In this document: positions 1 through 7,568 of the stretch, in pieces
How the letters are laid out: every line of letters starts with the position of its first letter
How positions within the stretch are numbered: the stretch's first letter is position 1
From: CAYZXU01 sp964482535
GTDB taxonomy: Bacteria > Desulfobacterota > Desulfobacteria > Desulfobacterales > BuS5
Assembly: GCA_964482535.1 (NCBI GenBank)
Contig: CAYZXU010000026.1
Span: forward strand, 1-23,737
Direction: 5' to 3'
Length of the DNA: 23,737 nt
Notes under the pieces: model-generated
The model's input: only the letters and a program-made list of their open reading frames with translations
What the model was told of the DNA's origin: nothing
Databases searched by the model: none
Translations under genes and position numbers: made by a program

Positions 1-67
1 CCGATAACAGCGGCGGGACCACTCCCGATTTTCACGGGATTCCCTTTTAAGCTTAAACAGCACCCTA
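1..67 (-). ncRNA. Cobalamin riboswitch, 5' part only (runs off left edge)
   Basis: Read on the minus strand, the first 67 bases give the 5' half of a cobalamin (B12) aptamer: a GGGTGC start, then TTAAAAGGGAATCCCGTG, then GAAAATCGGGAG, then GGTCCCGCCGCTGTTATCGG. This order (GGTGC, AAAGGGAA, a small hairpin, CCCGCCGCTGT) is the known consensus of the AdoCbl riboswitch core. The B12 box (AGYCAGGAGACC-type) and the regulated gene must lie left of position 1. Such elements usually repress cobalamin biosynthesis, B12 transport or B12-independent isozyme genes. Which of these applies cannot be seen here. Confidence 0.85.
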
Positions 68-73
68 AATATG

Positions 74-103
74 TTAATATTTTATATTATGCTTATATGT
101 CAA
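74..103 (-). promoter_or_regulatory. Promoter of the riboswitch transcript
   Basis: On the minus strand a perfect TTGACA (103-98) is followed by an 18-base spacer and TATTAA (79-74). The expected start point, about 7 bases further at position 67, falls exactly where the riboswitch consensus begins (GGGTGC). The two independent signals support each other. It is a sigma70-type site by inference. Confidence 0.6.
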
Positions 104-282
104 TAGGCAAGAAGGAACTTTTAAAACCTTTATACAGACTTTAAATTGGGCTGGGCAAAAAATAGTATTTGATTTTCTTGGGGAAATTTTAATTGTAGTT
201 GCAGGAAAAATTATTCAGGGAATATCCAGCAGATAAAAAGCTGGTAATTGACTCAGTTGAAAAGTTGTCAGCCTTAGACGAA

Positions 283-504
283 TTATAAATTAACATTAAG
301 CTTTTTTGCCATACAATGTCCTATGGCAAGCCTTGAACCTCTGACGGAAATCATTACAGGGCCTACACCGTTTTTGCTTAAAATTCTGAACCTGGTCCCA
401 GGGACAAGTCCAAGGCTATATAATTTTTGTCTTATCCCCCTGCCACCGCTGATACTGCAAAGAGTTACTTCTTGTCCACTATCTATTTGATTAAGCTTAA
501 TCAT
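283..504 (-). CDS. feoA: FeoA-domain protein (ferrous iron transport accessory)
   Basis: A 73-residue protein that is one complete FeoA (SH3-like beta-barrel) domain. The hallmark run RQKLYSLGLVPGTRFRIL lies around residues 25-42 and is followed by GPVMISVRGSRLAIGHCMAKKL. In the family FeoA is a small cytosolic partner of the Fe(II) transporter FeoB. The start has a good ribosome site: AGGA six bases upstream of ATG. No feoB follows: the next element on this strand is the cobalamin riboswitch with its own promoter. The protein therefore either acts on a FeoB encoded elsewhere or is one of the free-standing FeoA-like proteins of unknown role common in anaerobes. The family call is secure; the partner is not. 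Confidence 0.85.
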   Translation of the reverse strand: MIKLNQIDSGQEVTLCSISGGRGIRQKLYSLGLVPGTRFRILSKNGVGPVMISVRGSRLAIGHCMAKKLNVNL

Positions 505-582
505 TTTTATTCCTGAATTTTTATAAAAACCTGTCTTTTAGTGTCTTCAAATAAAAAAATAAGAACCTTGGTAAAATAGTCA

Positions 583-620
583 ATAGATAAATAATATTTA
601 TTTTATATGACCTTATCTAT
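583..620. repeat. Inverted repeat ATAGATAA / TTATCTAT between feoA and the rhomboid gene
   Basis: Perfect 8-base arms at 583-590 and 613-620 flank an AT-rich centre (AATAATATTTATTTTAT). They lie in the 197-base gap between two divergent genes, feoA (minus) and the rhomboid gene (plus). An operator for an iron-responsive regulator is possible because of feoA, but no clean Fur or DtxR consensus can be read. In such AT-rich DNA the repeat could be chance. Confidence 0.3.
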
Positions 621-701
621 TTAAACTTTTAAACCAAGCTTTGGTCTACCAAACTATTATTATATTGTTAAACTGTCAAGACTTTTTTTTACATAAGAAA
701 T

Positions 702-1703
702 GTGACGCTTTATTTTAAAGCAGGGATAATGTTAAAAGTCATGTTTGAAATAAGCAGAAAATCAGCTTGCCATTTCATAATTTTCTGTGCAATTGATATA
801 ATACTCATGGAAAATCTCCCGGACAAAATATCGGTTAGTGATACTTCAATGAAGATTCTTTTCAATGACCTTTTGATTGAAGACGTAGAAATATATGTAC
901 TGATTCTATCCTCAAGCGGGATTGCACATTACACAAATAGAGTGCACGGCAGCTGGGAGCTTTGGGTGGATGCGTCAAAATTTGAATACGCATCTGATAC
1001 CATCGAAAAATATCTTTTAGAAAACAGGGGAAACCATCAGGCAGCTAAAAACCATGAGCCTGTTTACCATAAAAATTTTTCTGGAATATGGGCAGGGATT
1101 ATTTTGCTGATTTTCCATGTTGCAATTACCAAAGGCTGGAACAGCCGAATGGTTATTCAGGAATATGGGTCATCTGCGCATCATATTTTGCATGGCGAAT
1201 TGTATCGATGTGTTACGTCTCTGATGATACACAGCGATGCCTTGCATATAATCAGCAATATGGCAGGAATCGCTTTGTTTGGTTCGGCTGTTTGTTCTAT
1301 CATGGGGCTGGGAGTTGGCTGGTTCATGATCCTGACAGCGGGCATAGCCGGCAACCTGCTGAATGCTGTTTTTTATGAAAGCAGTCATCTTTCCATTGGC
1401 GCATCAACGGCTATTTTCGGAGCCATCGGCATTATAACGGGTTGTCAGAGTATAAAAAAAATGCTGGCGGGGCAACGCATTAAAGCGCTTTTACCTTTTG
1501 GCGGGGGGGTTGCTTTACTGGGCATTCTTGGTTCCAGCCCACATTCCGATTTAATGGCACATCTGTTCGGTTTTCTATCAGGAACTGTTTTCGGAGGAGT
1601 GTACGGAATGCTTGTAAAAAAATCATCAGGGAAAAATATTCAGGCAGGCTTCTTTGTTGCAACCATCTTCATTATTGTCATTTCCTGGCTGCACCCCTCT
1701 TAG
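702..1703 (+). CDS. Rhomboid-family intramembrane serine protease
   Basis: The C-terminal 210 residues form a six-helix rhomboid core. The TM2 motif has His182 and Asn186 (HIISN), the catalytic serine is Ser235 in SIGASTAIFG, and the catalytic histidine is His287 in AHLFGF. These positions match the Ser-His dyad and oxyanion residues of GlpG-type proteases, so the enzyme is probably active in cleaving transmembrane substrates in the inner membrane. The serine motif is GAST, not the usual GxSG. Residues 50-110 form a soluble N-terminal domain of no recognised family. The first codon is uncertain: GTG at 702 is the longest frame, ATG at 729 has AGGG only three bases upstream, and ATG at 807 would remove an odd hydrophobic leader. 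It is transcribed alone. Confidence 0.85.
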   Translation: MTLYFKAGIMLKVMFEISRKSACHFIIFCAIDIILMENLPDKISVSDTSMKILFNDLLIEDVEIYVLILSSSGIAHYTNRVHGSWELWVDASKFEYASDTIEKYLLENRGNHQAAKNHEPVYHKNFSGIWAGIILLIFHVAITKGWNSRMVIQEYGSSAHHILHGELYRCVTSLMIHSDALHIISNMAGIALFGSAVCSIMGLGVGWFMILTAGIAGNLLNAVFYESSHLSIGASTAIFGAIGIITGCQSIKKMLAGQRIKALLPFGGGVALLGILGSSPHSDLMAHLFGFLSGTVFGGVYGMLVKKSSGKNIQAGFFVATIFIIVISWLHPS

Positions 1704-1798
1704 CCCAAACCGGTTAGCCCGAATTTCTCATAAAAATCGAACACATACCATATGTTGTATCTAAAAAAGAAAAATATACAGCACCTTGTGTTTTTTTC

Positions 1799-1827
1799 TT
1801 TACACTCAAACTTATTACTGTTAATAA
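1799..1827 (+). promoter_or_regulatory. Candidate promoter of smc-ftsY
   Basis: TTTACA (1799-1804), a 17-base spacer and TAATAA (1822-1827) lie about 100 bases upstream of the smc ATG, in the 220-base gap after the rhomboid gene. The match is five of six at -35 and moderate at -10. The gap is AT-rich, so other start points are possible. It also contains two copies of the palindrome AACCGGTT (1708-1715 and 1829-1836), one just downstream of this site. Confidence 0.35.
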
Positions 1828-1923
1828 TTAACCGGTTATAAAATTCTATTTTCCCTGATAAATTAAAGGCTTGGTTTTACAAGACCACAAATATTTTTTG
1901 AATAAAACAGGAGCTTTTTTACC

Positions 1924-4900
1924 ATGAAACTGAGAAAGCTTGAGATTCAAGGCTTCAAGTCTTTCAATGAAAAATCCGTTATTGAATTCCCTGAGGGAAT
2001 CTCCGCTGTTGTGGGTCCAAATGGTTGCGGAAAAAGCAACATCATTGATGCATTAAGATGGGTAATGGGCGAACAGAGCGTAAAGCAGCTAAGAGGGAAA
2101 AAAATGGAGGATATAATATTCTCCGGAACAGCAGGAAGCCATCAGTTGAACATGGCCGAGGTTTCCCTGACCCTTTTAAATGACAATGGCTCAACTCCTG
2201 AAGAATTAAAAGAGTACACTGAAATAAATCTCACAAGAAGGCTCTATCGTTCCGGAGAAAGCTCATACCTTATTAACAAGCGCCCCTGCCGTTTAAAAGA
2301 TATTCATAATATATTTTTAGGAAGCGGTATGAGCTCAAAATCCTATGGTCTCATGGAGCAGGGCAGTATAGGTAAAATAACCGAAGCCGGTCCTGATGAA
2401 AAAAGACACTTTATTGAAGAAGCCGCAGGCATTACAAGATACAAAAACAGAAAAAATGAAGCACTTCGAAAGATGGAACTGACAAACCAGAACCTTTTAC
2501 GTGTTAAAGACCTTGTGTCAGAGATAAACCGCCAGATGTCAGATCTTCAACGCCAGGCAAAAAAAGCTGAGCAATACAATAATTACAGGGTTAAAATTAA
2601 AAAGTTAGATATTTTTTTATCCATTAACCGGTATGATAATTACACCGAAAGAATAAATAAAACAGAAAATCTTCTTACTCAATTAAAAGATTCCAACATA
2701 GCCCATACTTCACATCTAAAAAAACTGGATGCGGCAATTGAAGAGATACATTTGAGACGCACGGAAAAAAGCATAAAAATTTCTGAAAAAAAAGCAGAAA
2801 AGTACGAATTGCAGCGGCAAATCGACAGGCATGAAAATGATCGGGAACACTTGGGCAAAGATATCACAAGGCTTGGGGAAGACATTTTAAATTTTAAAAA
2901 ATCTCAACAGGAGACTGAAAAGAAAAATCAGGAAATAACAAGCGAGATAGATCAGTCTAAAGAGCAGATTCTTATTACAAAAAAAACAGTTGAAGATATA
3001 ACGTCAAACCTTGATCATGAAAAAAAGAAATCTCAATATATAAGGGACAGGCATAGAGAGTTAAATATTGAGGTTGAAACATGCAAGTCGAATCTGATGA
3101 CTCTTATGGCTGATGAAGCGCGCTATAAAAATACATATCAAAATGCCAGAAACAACAAAGAAAAACTCACAGGGCTTTTAAAAAGGACAAACGAGGAGGA
3201 AGCAATTGTCGGCAAAAAGCTTTCCAGGATAATTAACGGGGAGAAAAAAGCACAAGACGACCTTGATGAATTAATACTTGAGGCAAATAATCTGAATAAA
3301 GAAATCGACATTATTAAGGAAAAAGCAAATAAAAAAAATCAAAGCCTCTCAAACCAGCTTAAAACAGTTCAGAGCCTTGAGTTTGAAAGAAATAATTATA
3401 AATCAAAATATAATACATTAAAAAAGATGGAGTCTAATTTCGAATGGTATAAAGACGGTGTCAAGGCTGTTATGAAGAAGAGTCTCGAGGTAAATTCAGA
3501 TACAGAAGAGAGCAATAAAGTTCTTGGTCTCATGGCGGACATAATAGAACCTGAAGCATCCTTTGAAAACGCAGTTGAAGCGGTTCTCGGAGAATCACTG
3601 CAATACATACTTATAAACGAACCCGAAACAGGAATTGAATCAATCGAATATCTCAAATCAACAGGAGCCGGGCGAAGCGGTTTCATACCGGTTTCATCCA
3701 TCAAACCAAACCCTGCCATGCAAACCTTCCTAAATTTTCCCCAAAGCAAAATGCTTTTACATAAAGTTAAAGTAAAAAAAGGGTTTGAAAAAATTGTTTC
3801 AGCGCTTTTAAACAACATTATTGTTGCAGATAATATAAAAGAAGCCTTAAAAATTTTTAAGGACTCTAAATGTGCAATTACAGTTGTAACCAAAAACGGC
3901 AACCTTATCTCCGGTCAGGGAGTAATGGCGGGTGGCAGCAAAGAAAATTTATCCGGCATACTTGCAAAAAAACAGGAGCTTAGAACCCTTGAGCAGAAGA
4001 TAATAGAACTGAATAAAAAGATAGAAACGGAGCATTTTTTCTTAAAGGAGCTTGAAGCCGAAGTCCGGGAATTTGAGATTAAAATGCAAAAGCTGTTTCA
4101 ACGCAGGGAGAATATAAGCGATAACAGGGTTAATGCCGAAACAACTCTTTACAAAGCCAAAGAAGATGTCAAACAGGCAAAAAGGCATCTTGAAATCATT
4201 CGTATTGAGCAGGAGAGGCTTGATAGTGAAGAAGACGACATGGAAGAAGAAATAACAAGGCATAACAAAGCTATTAAAAAAATTGAACAGAGCGTCAAAG
4301 AATCTCAGGAAAACGTAAATGAAACAACAGCACAGATACATTCCGTTTCCAACGAAATGGAAAGCTTTGACCAAAGGATAGTTGAATTAAAATTAGATCT
4401 CACATCTTTAAATACAAAACTTGAAAGCAGCAGCACTACTTTAAGGAGGCTTGAAGAATACCAGGAAGAAAATGCCGCACGTCTTATTCAGATATCCCGT
4501 GAAATCAGCATCAAAGAGGATAAACTTAACTCCTCAACCGAAAAAACAAAAACATATAAAGAAAACCTCTCATACATGTATGAAGGCTTAAAAAAACTTG
4601 TGCTTGAATTAGAAGAAAACATGGAGAATTTAAATATAATTGATACAAGCATGAAAGAGCATGATATTAAAATTGCAGGCATGAAAAACAGGCATGAAAA
4701 AGTGCTGCAGGATATCAGGCTTCTTGAACTTGAATGTTCCCAGCTTCATATTAAAAGAGATAATATTTCCTCAAATTTAAACGATCGGTATCATAAATCG
4801 GTTTCAGAATTAAGAACAAAATCTGTGGAGCCGGCAAACAGTCAAAAAGATTCAAATGAAATTCCTGTAAAAGAGATTGAAGAAAAACTTGTATTTTACA

Positions 4901-5511
4901 GAAAAAAAATCGATACTATAAAGGATGTTAATCTAAGCGCAATAAAAGAATATGATCAGCTAAAATTACGCCACGACTTTATCTGTAAGCAACAAGACGA
5001 CCTTGTGCAGGCTATTAATGACCTCCATAAAGTTGTTCAAAAAATAAACAGGATTACCAAAAAGGATTTTTTAGAGACGTTTGAAGCAATAAATATAAAA
5101 CTGCAGGAAGTTTTTCCGCACCTGTTTGAAGGCGGGACAGCAAAACTGGTGCTTTCAGAACCTGATAATCTTCTGGAAACCGGCGTCGATTTCATGGTTC
5201 ATCCGCCTGGAAAAAAACTCACAAGAATCAGCCTTCTCTCAGGAGGAGAAAAAGCTCTTTCCGCCATTGCATTTATCTTTTCCATTTTCTTGATCAAGCC
5301 CACCTCCTTTTGCCTAATGGATGAGATTGATGCCCCCCTCGATGAAGCTAATACTTATCGATTTAACAACTTGTTAAAAACAATTGGTGAAAAATCTCAA
5401 ATTATAATGATAACCCATAATAAAAAAAGCATGGAATTTGCTGATTCACTCTTCGGCATCACCATGGAAACAAAAGGGATATCAAAAATTGTATCAGTAA
5501 ACTTAAATTAA
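1924..5511 (+). CDS. smc: Chromosome segregation ATPase SMC
   Basis: A full-length 1195-residue condensin-type SMC. The N-terminal ATPase half has Walker A GPNGCGKS (31-38) followed by NIIDALRWVMGEQS. Two long charged coiled-coil arms (about 170-510 and 690-1030) flank a hinge domain (about 530-680, with GLMADIIEP and ending near SGQGVMAGGS). The C-terminal head has the signature LSGGEKALSA (near 1104) and Walker B FCLMDEIDAPLD (near 1129). The protein dimerises at the hinge and organises and segregates the chromosome, normally with ScpA and ScpB, which are not in this window. AGGAG ten bases upstream supports the ATG. ftsY follows after ten bases, so the two are almost certainly cotranscribed. 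Confidence 0.97.
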   Translation: MKLRKLEIQGFKSFNEKSVIEFPEGISAVVGPNGCGKSNIIDALRWVMGEQSVKQLRGKKMEDIIFSGTAGSHQLNMAEVSLTLLNDNGSTPEELKEYTEINLTRRLYRSGESSYLINKRPCRLKDIHNIFLGSGMSSKSYGLMEQGSIGKITEAGPDEKRHFIEEAAGITRYKNRKNEALRKMELTNQNLLRVKDLVSEINRQMSDLQRQAKKAEQYNNYRVKIKKLDIFLSINRYDNYTERINKTENLLTQLKDSNIAHTSHLKKLDAAIEEIHLRRTEKSIKISEKKAEKYELQRQIDRHENDREHLGKDITRLGEDILNFKKSQQETEKKNQEITSEIDQSKEQILITKKTVEDITSNLDHEKKKSQYIRDRHRELNIEVETCKSNLMTLMADEARYKNTYQNARNNKEKLTGLLKRTNEEEAIVGKKLSRIINGEKKAQDDLDELILEANNLNKEIDIIKEKANKKNQSLSNQLKTVQSLEFERNNYKSKYNTLKKMESNFEWYKDGVKAVMKKSLEVNSDTEESNKVLGLMADIIEPEASFENAVEAVLGESLQYILINEPETGIESIEYLKSTGAGRSGFIPVSSIKPNPAMQTFLNFPQSKMLLHKVKVKKGFEKIVSALLNNIIVADNIKEALKIFKDSKCAITVVTKNGNLISGQGVMAGGSKENLSGILAKKQELRTLEQKIIELNKKIETEHFFLKELEAEVREFEIKMQKLFQRRENISDNRVNAETTLYKAKEDVKQAKRHLEIIRIEQERLDSEEDDMEEEITRHNKAIKKIEQSVKESQENVNETTAQIHSVSNEMESFDQRIVELKLDLTSLNTKLESSSTTLRRLEEYQEENAARLIQISREISIKEDKLNSSTEKTKTYKENLSYMYEGLKKLVLELEENMENLNIIDTSMKEHDIKIAGMKNRHEKVLQDIRLLELECSQLHIKRDNISSNLNDRYHKSVSELRTKSVEPANSQKDSNEIPVKEIEEKLVFYRKKIDTIKDVNLSAIKEYDQLKLRHDFICKQQDDLVQAINDLHKVVQKINRITKKDFLETFEAINIKLQEVFPHLFEGGTAKLVLSEPDNLLETGVDFMVHPPGKKLTRISLLSGGEKALSAIAFIFSIFLIKPTSFCLMDEIDAPLDEANTYRFNNLLKTIGEKSQIIMITHNKKSMEFADSLFGITMETKGISKIVSVNLN

Positions 5512-5521
5512 AAGGCTCCTT

Positions 5522-6646
5522 ATGGTAATAGGCTGGTTCAAAAAGAAAAATACTCTTCAAAAACAACAGGAAGATGTTGACAGTAAAAAGTTTGATGAAT
5601 CTAAAAAATCGGAAACAGATGAAAAAGAGGCTTTACATAAAGCCAAACCCGACCTGCCGGCAGTTTCATTAAAACCGGAAAAAACAAAACCGGAAATCAA
5701 AGAAGAAACCGATGCCGTCCAGACAATAGAACCTCCTAAAAAAACAGGTTTTTTCAACCGGTTAAAAAAGGGTCTTAGCAAAACCCGTGAAATTCTCACC
5801 ACAGATATTGATGAGCTTTTTACAGGAAAAAATAAAATTGATGATGATCTTCTTGAAAATCTCGAAGAACTTCTTATTGCTTCAGACATTGGCGTAAAAA
5901 CTGCGATGGATCTTATTCAGTCCATTTCAAAAAAGGCTTCCAAGATTTCCAATTCCCATGAGTTGAAAGATATTTTAAAAGCCGAAATAGTATTGCTAAT
6001 AAAAAAAAACATATCAACCGAAAAAAAACCCGTTCATCAGCCCCACGTTATAATGGTTGTGGGGGTAAACGGGGTTGGGAAAACCACCACCATAGGCAAA
6101 CTTGCCGCTATGTATGCAGCACAGGGCAAAAAAGTGTTAATCGCCGCAGCCGACACTTTCAGAGCTGCCGCAATTGAACAGCTTGAAATATGGGCGGAAA
6201 GATCTGGAGCCGACATGGTAAAGCATAAAGACGGCTCTGATCCTGCAGCAGTTGCATACGATGGAGTTAAAGCCGCAATGGCAAGAGGGAAAGATGTTGT
6301 TATAGTTGATACTGCAGGAAGACTTCATACAAAGACAAACCTCATGGAAGAAATAAAAAAGATCAAACGCACAATTGCAAAAAAAATACCCGCTGCGCCC
6401 CATGAGGTACTTCTGATTCTCGATGCTACAACAGGTCAGAATGCACTGTCACAAGCCAAATTATTTGATGAAGCTTTGGGTATTACCGGATTAGTCCTTA
6501 CAAAACTCGACGGAACAGCAAAGGGAGGAGTAGTTGTAAGTATCTGTAATTCTTTAAAGATTCCTATAGAATATATAGGCATAGGTGAAAAAATCGACGA
6601 TTTGCAGGAATTCAACCCGAATCAGTTTGTCGATGCCATGTTTTGA
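5522..6646 (+). CDS. ftsY: Signal recognition particle receptor FtsY
   Basis: A 374-residue SRP receptor GTPase. The first 90 residues form a lysine/glutamate-rich A domain typical of membrane-associating FtsY. The four-helix N domain follows (about 80-170), then the G domain with GVNGVGKTTT (P-loop, near 181), DTFRAAAIEQL, DTAGRLHTKTNL (near 262), TKLDGTAKGG (near 326) and the closing GIGEKIDDLQEFNPNQFVDAMF-type tail. It receives ribosome-nascent chain-SRP complexes at the inner membrane and hands them to SecYEG. The insert-free G domain and acidic/basic N terminus distinguish it from Ffh (no M domain) and FlhF. It starts ten bases after smc with AAAGG in front of the ATG, so it is probably read from the smc promoter. 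Confidence 0.97.
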   Translation: MVIGWFKKKNTLQKQQEDVDSKKFDESKKSETDEKEALHKAKPDLPAVSLKPEKTKPEIKEETDAVQTIEPPKKTGFFNRLKKGLSKTREILTTDIDELFTGKNKIDDDLLENLEELLIASDIGVKTAMDLIQSISKKASKISNSHELKDILKAEIVLLIKKNISTEKKPVHQPHVIMVVGVNGVGKTTTIGKLAAMYAAQGKKVLIAAADTFRAAAIEQLEIWAERSGADMVKHKDGSDPAAVAYDGVKAAMARGKDVVIVDTAGRLHTKTNLMEEIKKIKRTIAKKIPAAPHEVLLILDATTGQNALSQAKLFDEALGITGLVLTKLDGTAKGGVVVSICNSLKIPIEYIGIGEKIDDLQEFNPNQFVDAMF

Positions 6647-6695
6647 GCGTCTTAAGCCAAAACCAAAAAAAATATTAAAAAAAAGCTATTTTATG

Positions 6696-6724
6696 TTGAC
6701 TTTACAAATAACGTGCTGTAATGA
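6696..6724 (+). promoter_or_regulatory. Promoter of the HU gene
   Basis: TTGACT (6696-6701), exactly 17 bases, then TAATGA (6719-6724). The predicted start is about 50 bases upstream of the HU ATG. It gives the abundant HU protein its own transcript, independent of smc-ftsY. No clear terminator separates ftsY from this promoter. Confidence 0.6.
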
Positions 6725-6782
6725 CGTTAAAAAGTTGGTGGGGAGTTTCTTTTTTTACAAACAAAGGGGAGGAATATAGACC

Positions 6783-7055
6783 ATGACAAAAGCTGAATTA
6801 GTAGATATAATAGCAAATGATGCAGAAATTTCCAAGATTGCAGCGGCAAAGGCCCTAAATTCTTTCACTAATGCCGTAACAAAGGCTTTAAAGAAAAAAG
6901 ATGGCAAGGTTACTCTGGTAGGCTTTGGCACTTTTTCAAAAATGCGCCGCAAGGCTCGTAAAGGCCGTAATCCTCAAACAGGTGAAGTTATTAAAATCAA
7001 GGCAACCAACGTAGTAAAATTTAAAGCCGGTAAAAATTTAAAGGATTCTATTTAA
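6783..7055 (+). CDS. HU-family histone-like DNA-binding protein
   Basis: A 90-residue protein matching the full length of the HU/IHF family. It begins MTKAELVDIIA, has the GFGTF turn near residues 46-50, and carries the DNA-embracing arm RKARKGRNPQTGEVIKI (about 55-71), whose proline intercalates into DNA. HU dimers bend and compact DNA with little sequence preference. It is closer to HU than to IHF because of the arm sequence and the absence of IHF-type extensions, but a homodimeric IHF-like role cannot be ruled out. A strong ribosome site, GGGGAGGA, lies nine bases before the ATG and fits high expression. Its neighbours smc and ftsY are also chromosome and cell-organisation genes. Confidence 0.95.
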   Translation: MTKAELVDIIANDAEISKIAAAKALNSFTNAVTKALKKKDGKVTLVGFGTFSKMRRKARKGRNPQTGEVIKIKATNVVKFKAGKNLKDSI

Positions 7056-7100
7056 CATAAATTGTGCGTTTTATAGAATTGCACTGCTTTCTTGTTCATA

Positions 7101-7147
7101 ACGAGACCTTTGAAAAATGTTCAATTTTATTTAAGGTCGATGGCCTC
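7101..7147. repeat. Imperfect inverted repeat CGAGACCTT ... AAGGTC ... CTCG
   Basis: Just after HU, GACCTT is matched by AAGGTC about 22 bases later and the outer CGAG by CTCG, giving a long, interrupted stem. It lies directly left of the REP-like pair and may be part of the same interspersed element. No coding potential is apparent in this gap. Confidence 0.3.
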
Positions 7148-7166
7148 GCAAAAAATCAAAGTCACG

Positions 7167-7235
7167 TCACTCCCGCGAAAGTGGGAATCCATAGTGCCAA
7201 AAAAATCACCGGATTCCTGTTTTCACAGGAATGGC
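7167..7235. repeat. Pair of inverted REP-like palindromic units (BIME-like)
   Basis: Two hairpin units face each other. Unit 1 (7167-7190) folds TCCCGC-GAAA-GTGGGA and ends in ATCC. Unit 2 (7211-7235) starts GGATTCC and folds ATTCCTGT-TTTC-ACAGGAAT, a perfect 8-base stem. Reverse-complementing unit 2 gives CATTCCTGTGAAAACAGGAATCC, which aligns base for base with unit 1 as TCAYTCCYGYGAAARYRGGAATCC. The two are therefore diverged copies of one repeat in inverted orientation, about 20 bases apart. They sit between convergent genes, the usual location of REP elements, and could also act as a weak two-way terminator. Confidence 0.6.
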
Positions 7236-7273
7236 ATTATAAAGAAAATTTCAACTTTTTTCCAAAGATATCT

Positions 7274-7552
7274 TTACAGTATAGTAAAGCCCGTAAATTC
7301 TTTTTTGTAATCATGCGCTACGACTTCAACCTGCTCGACATTTGCAAACATAGGTCCATCATTGCACCAGTCTAACACCTCATTTACCTTCTCTTTATCA
7401 CCTTCGAATACTCCTTCAACGCTTCCGTCAATTCTATTCCTTACCCACCCCTTTACACCTTTTTCAACGGCAACCCGTTTTGTCTCCATTCTATAACATA
7501 CACCCTGCACCCTTCCGGTAATTTTCACATGGACTCGTGTTTTATCTTTCAT
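7274..7552 (-). CDS. acyP: Acylphosphatase
   Basis: A 92-residue single-domain acylphosphatase, the normal family size. The phosphate-binding loop and catalytic arginine are in GRVQGVCYRMET (Arg21), and the water-positioning asparagine is Asn39 in GWVRNRIDGSVEG. The enzyme hydrolyses acyl phosphates such as carbamoyl phosphate and 1,3-bisphosphoglycerate in the cytoplasm. It is the last gene of the long minus-strand block, 16 bases after the DNA ligase. No ribosome site is evident before the ATG, so translation may be coupled to the upstream gene. The C terminus ends F-T-G-F-T-I-L rather than the common F-x-I-R/x-Y, a minor variant. Confidence 0.92.
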   Translation of the reverse strand: MKDKTRVHVKITGRVQGVCYRMETKRVAVEKGVKGWVRNRIDGSVEGVFEGDKEKVNEVLDWCNDGPMFANVEQVEVVAHDYKKEFTGFTIL

Positions 7553-7568
7553 ATCAATACCATAAATT

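Noticed and set aside
1..50. Left-edge CTCCCG...CGGGA hairpin as another copy of the REP-like repeat
   Set aside because: The resemblance is short; the complete run AAAGGGAA ... CCCGCCGCTGT on the minus strand and the matching promoter fit a cobalamin riboswitch far better.
225..243. CCAGC/GCTGG hairpin after feoA as a terminator
   Set aside because: The stem is only five bases with a nine-base loop and no T-run follows on the minus strand.
3396..3902. Long open frame (168 codons) on the minus strand inside smc
   Set aside because: It lies wholly within the smc hinge region on the other strand, has no ribosome site and no recognisable protein pattern; smc itself is unmistakable.
7064..7375. 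103-codon plus-strand frame after HU
   Set aside because: It crosses the REP-like hairpins and the 3' end of acyP, has no ribosome site, and its translation is low-complexity.
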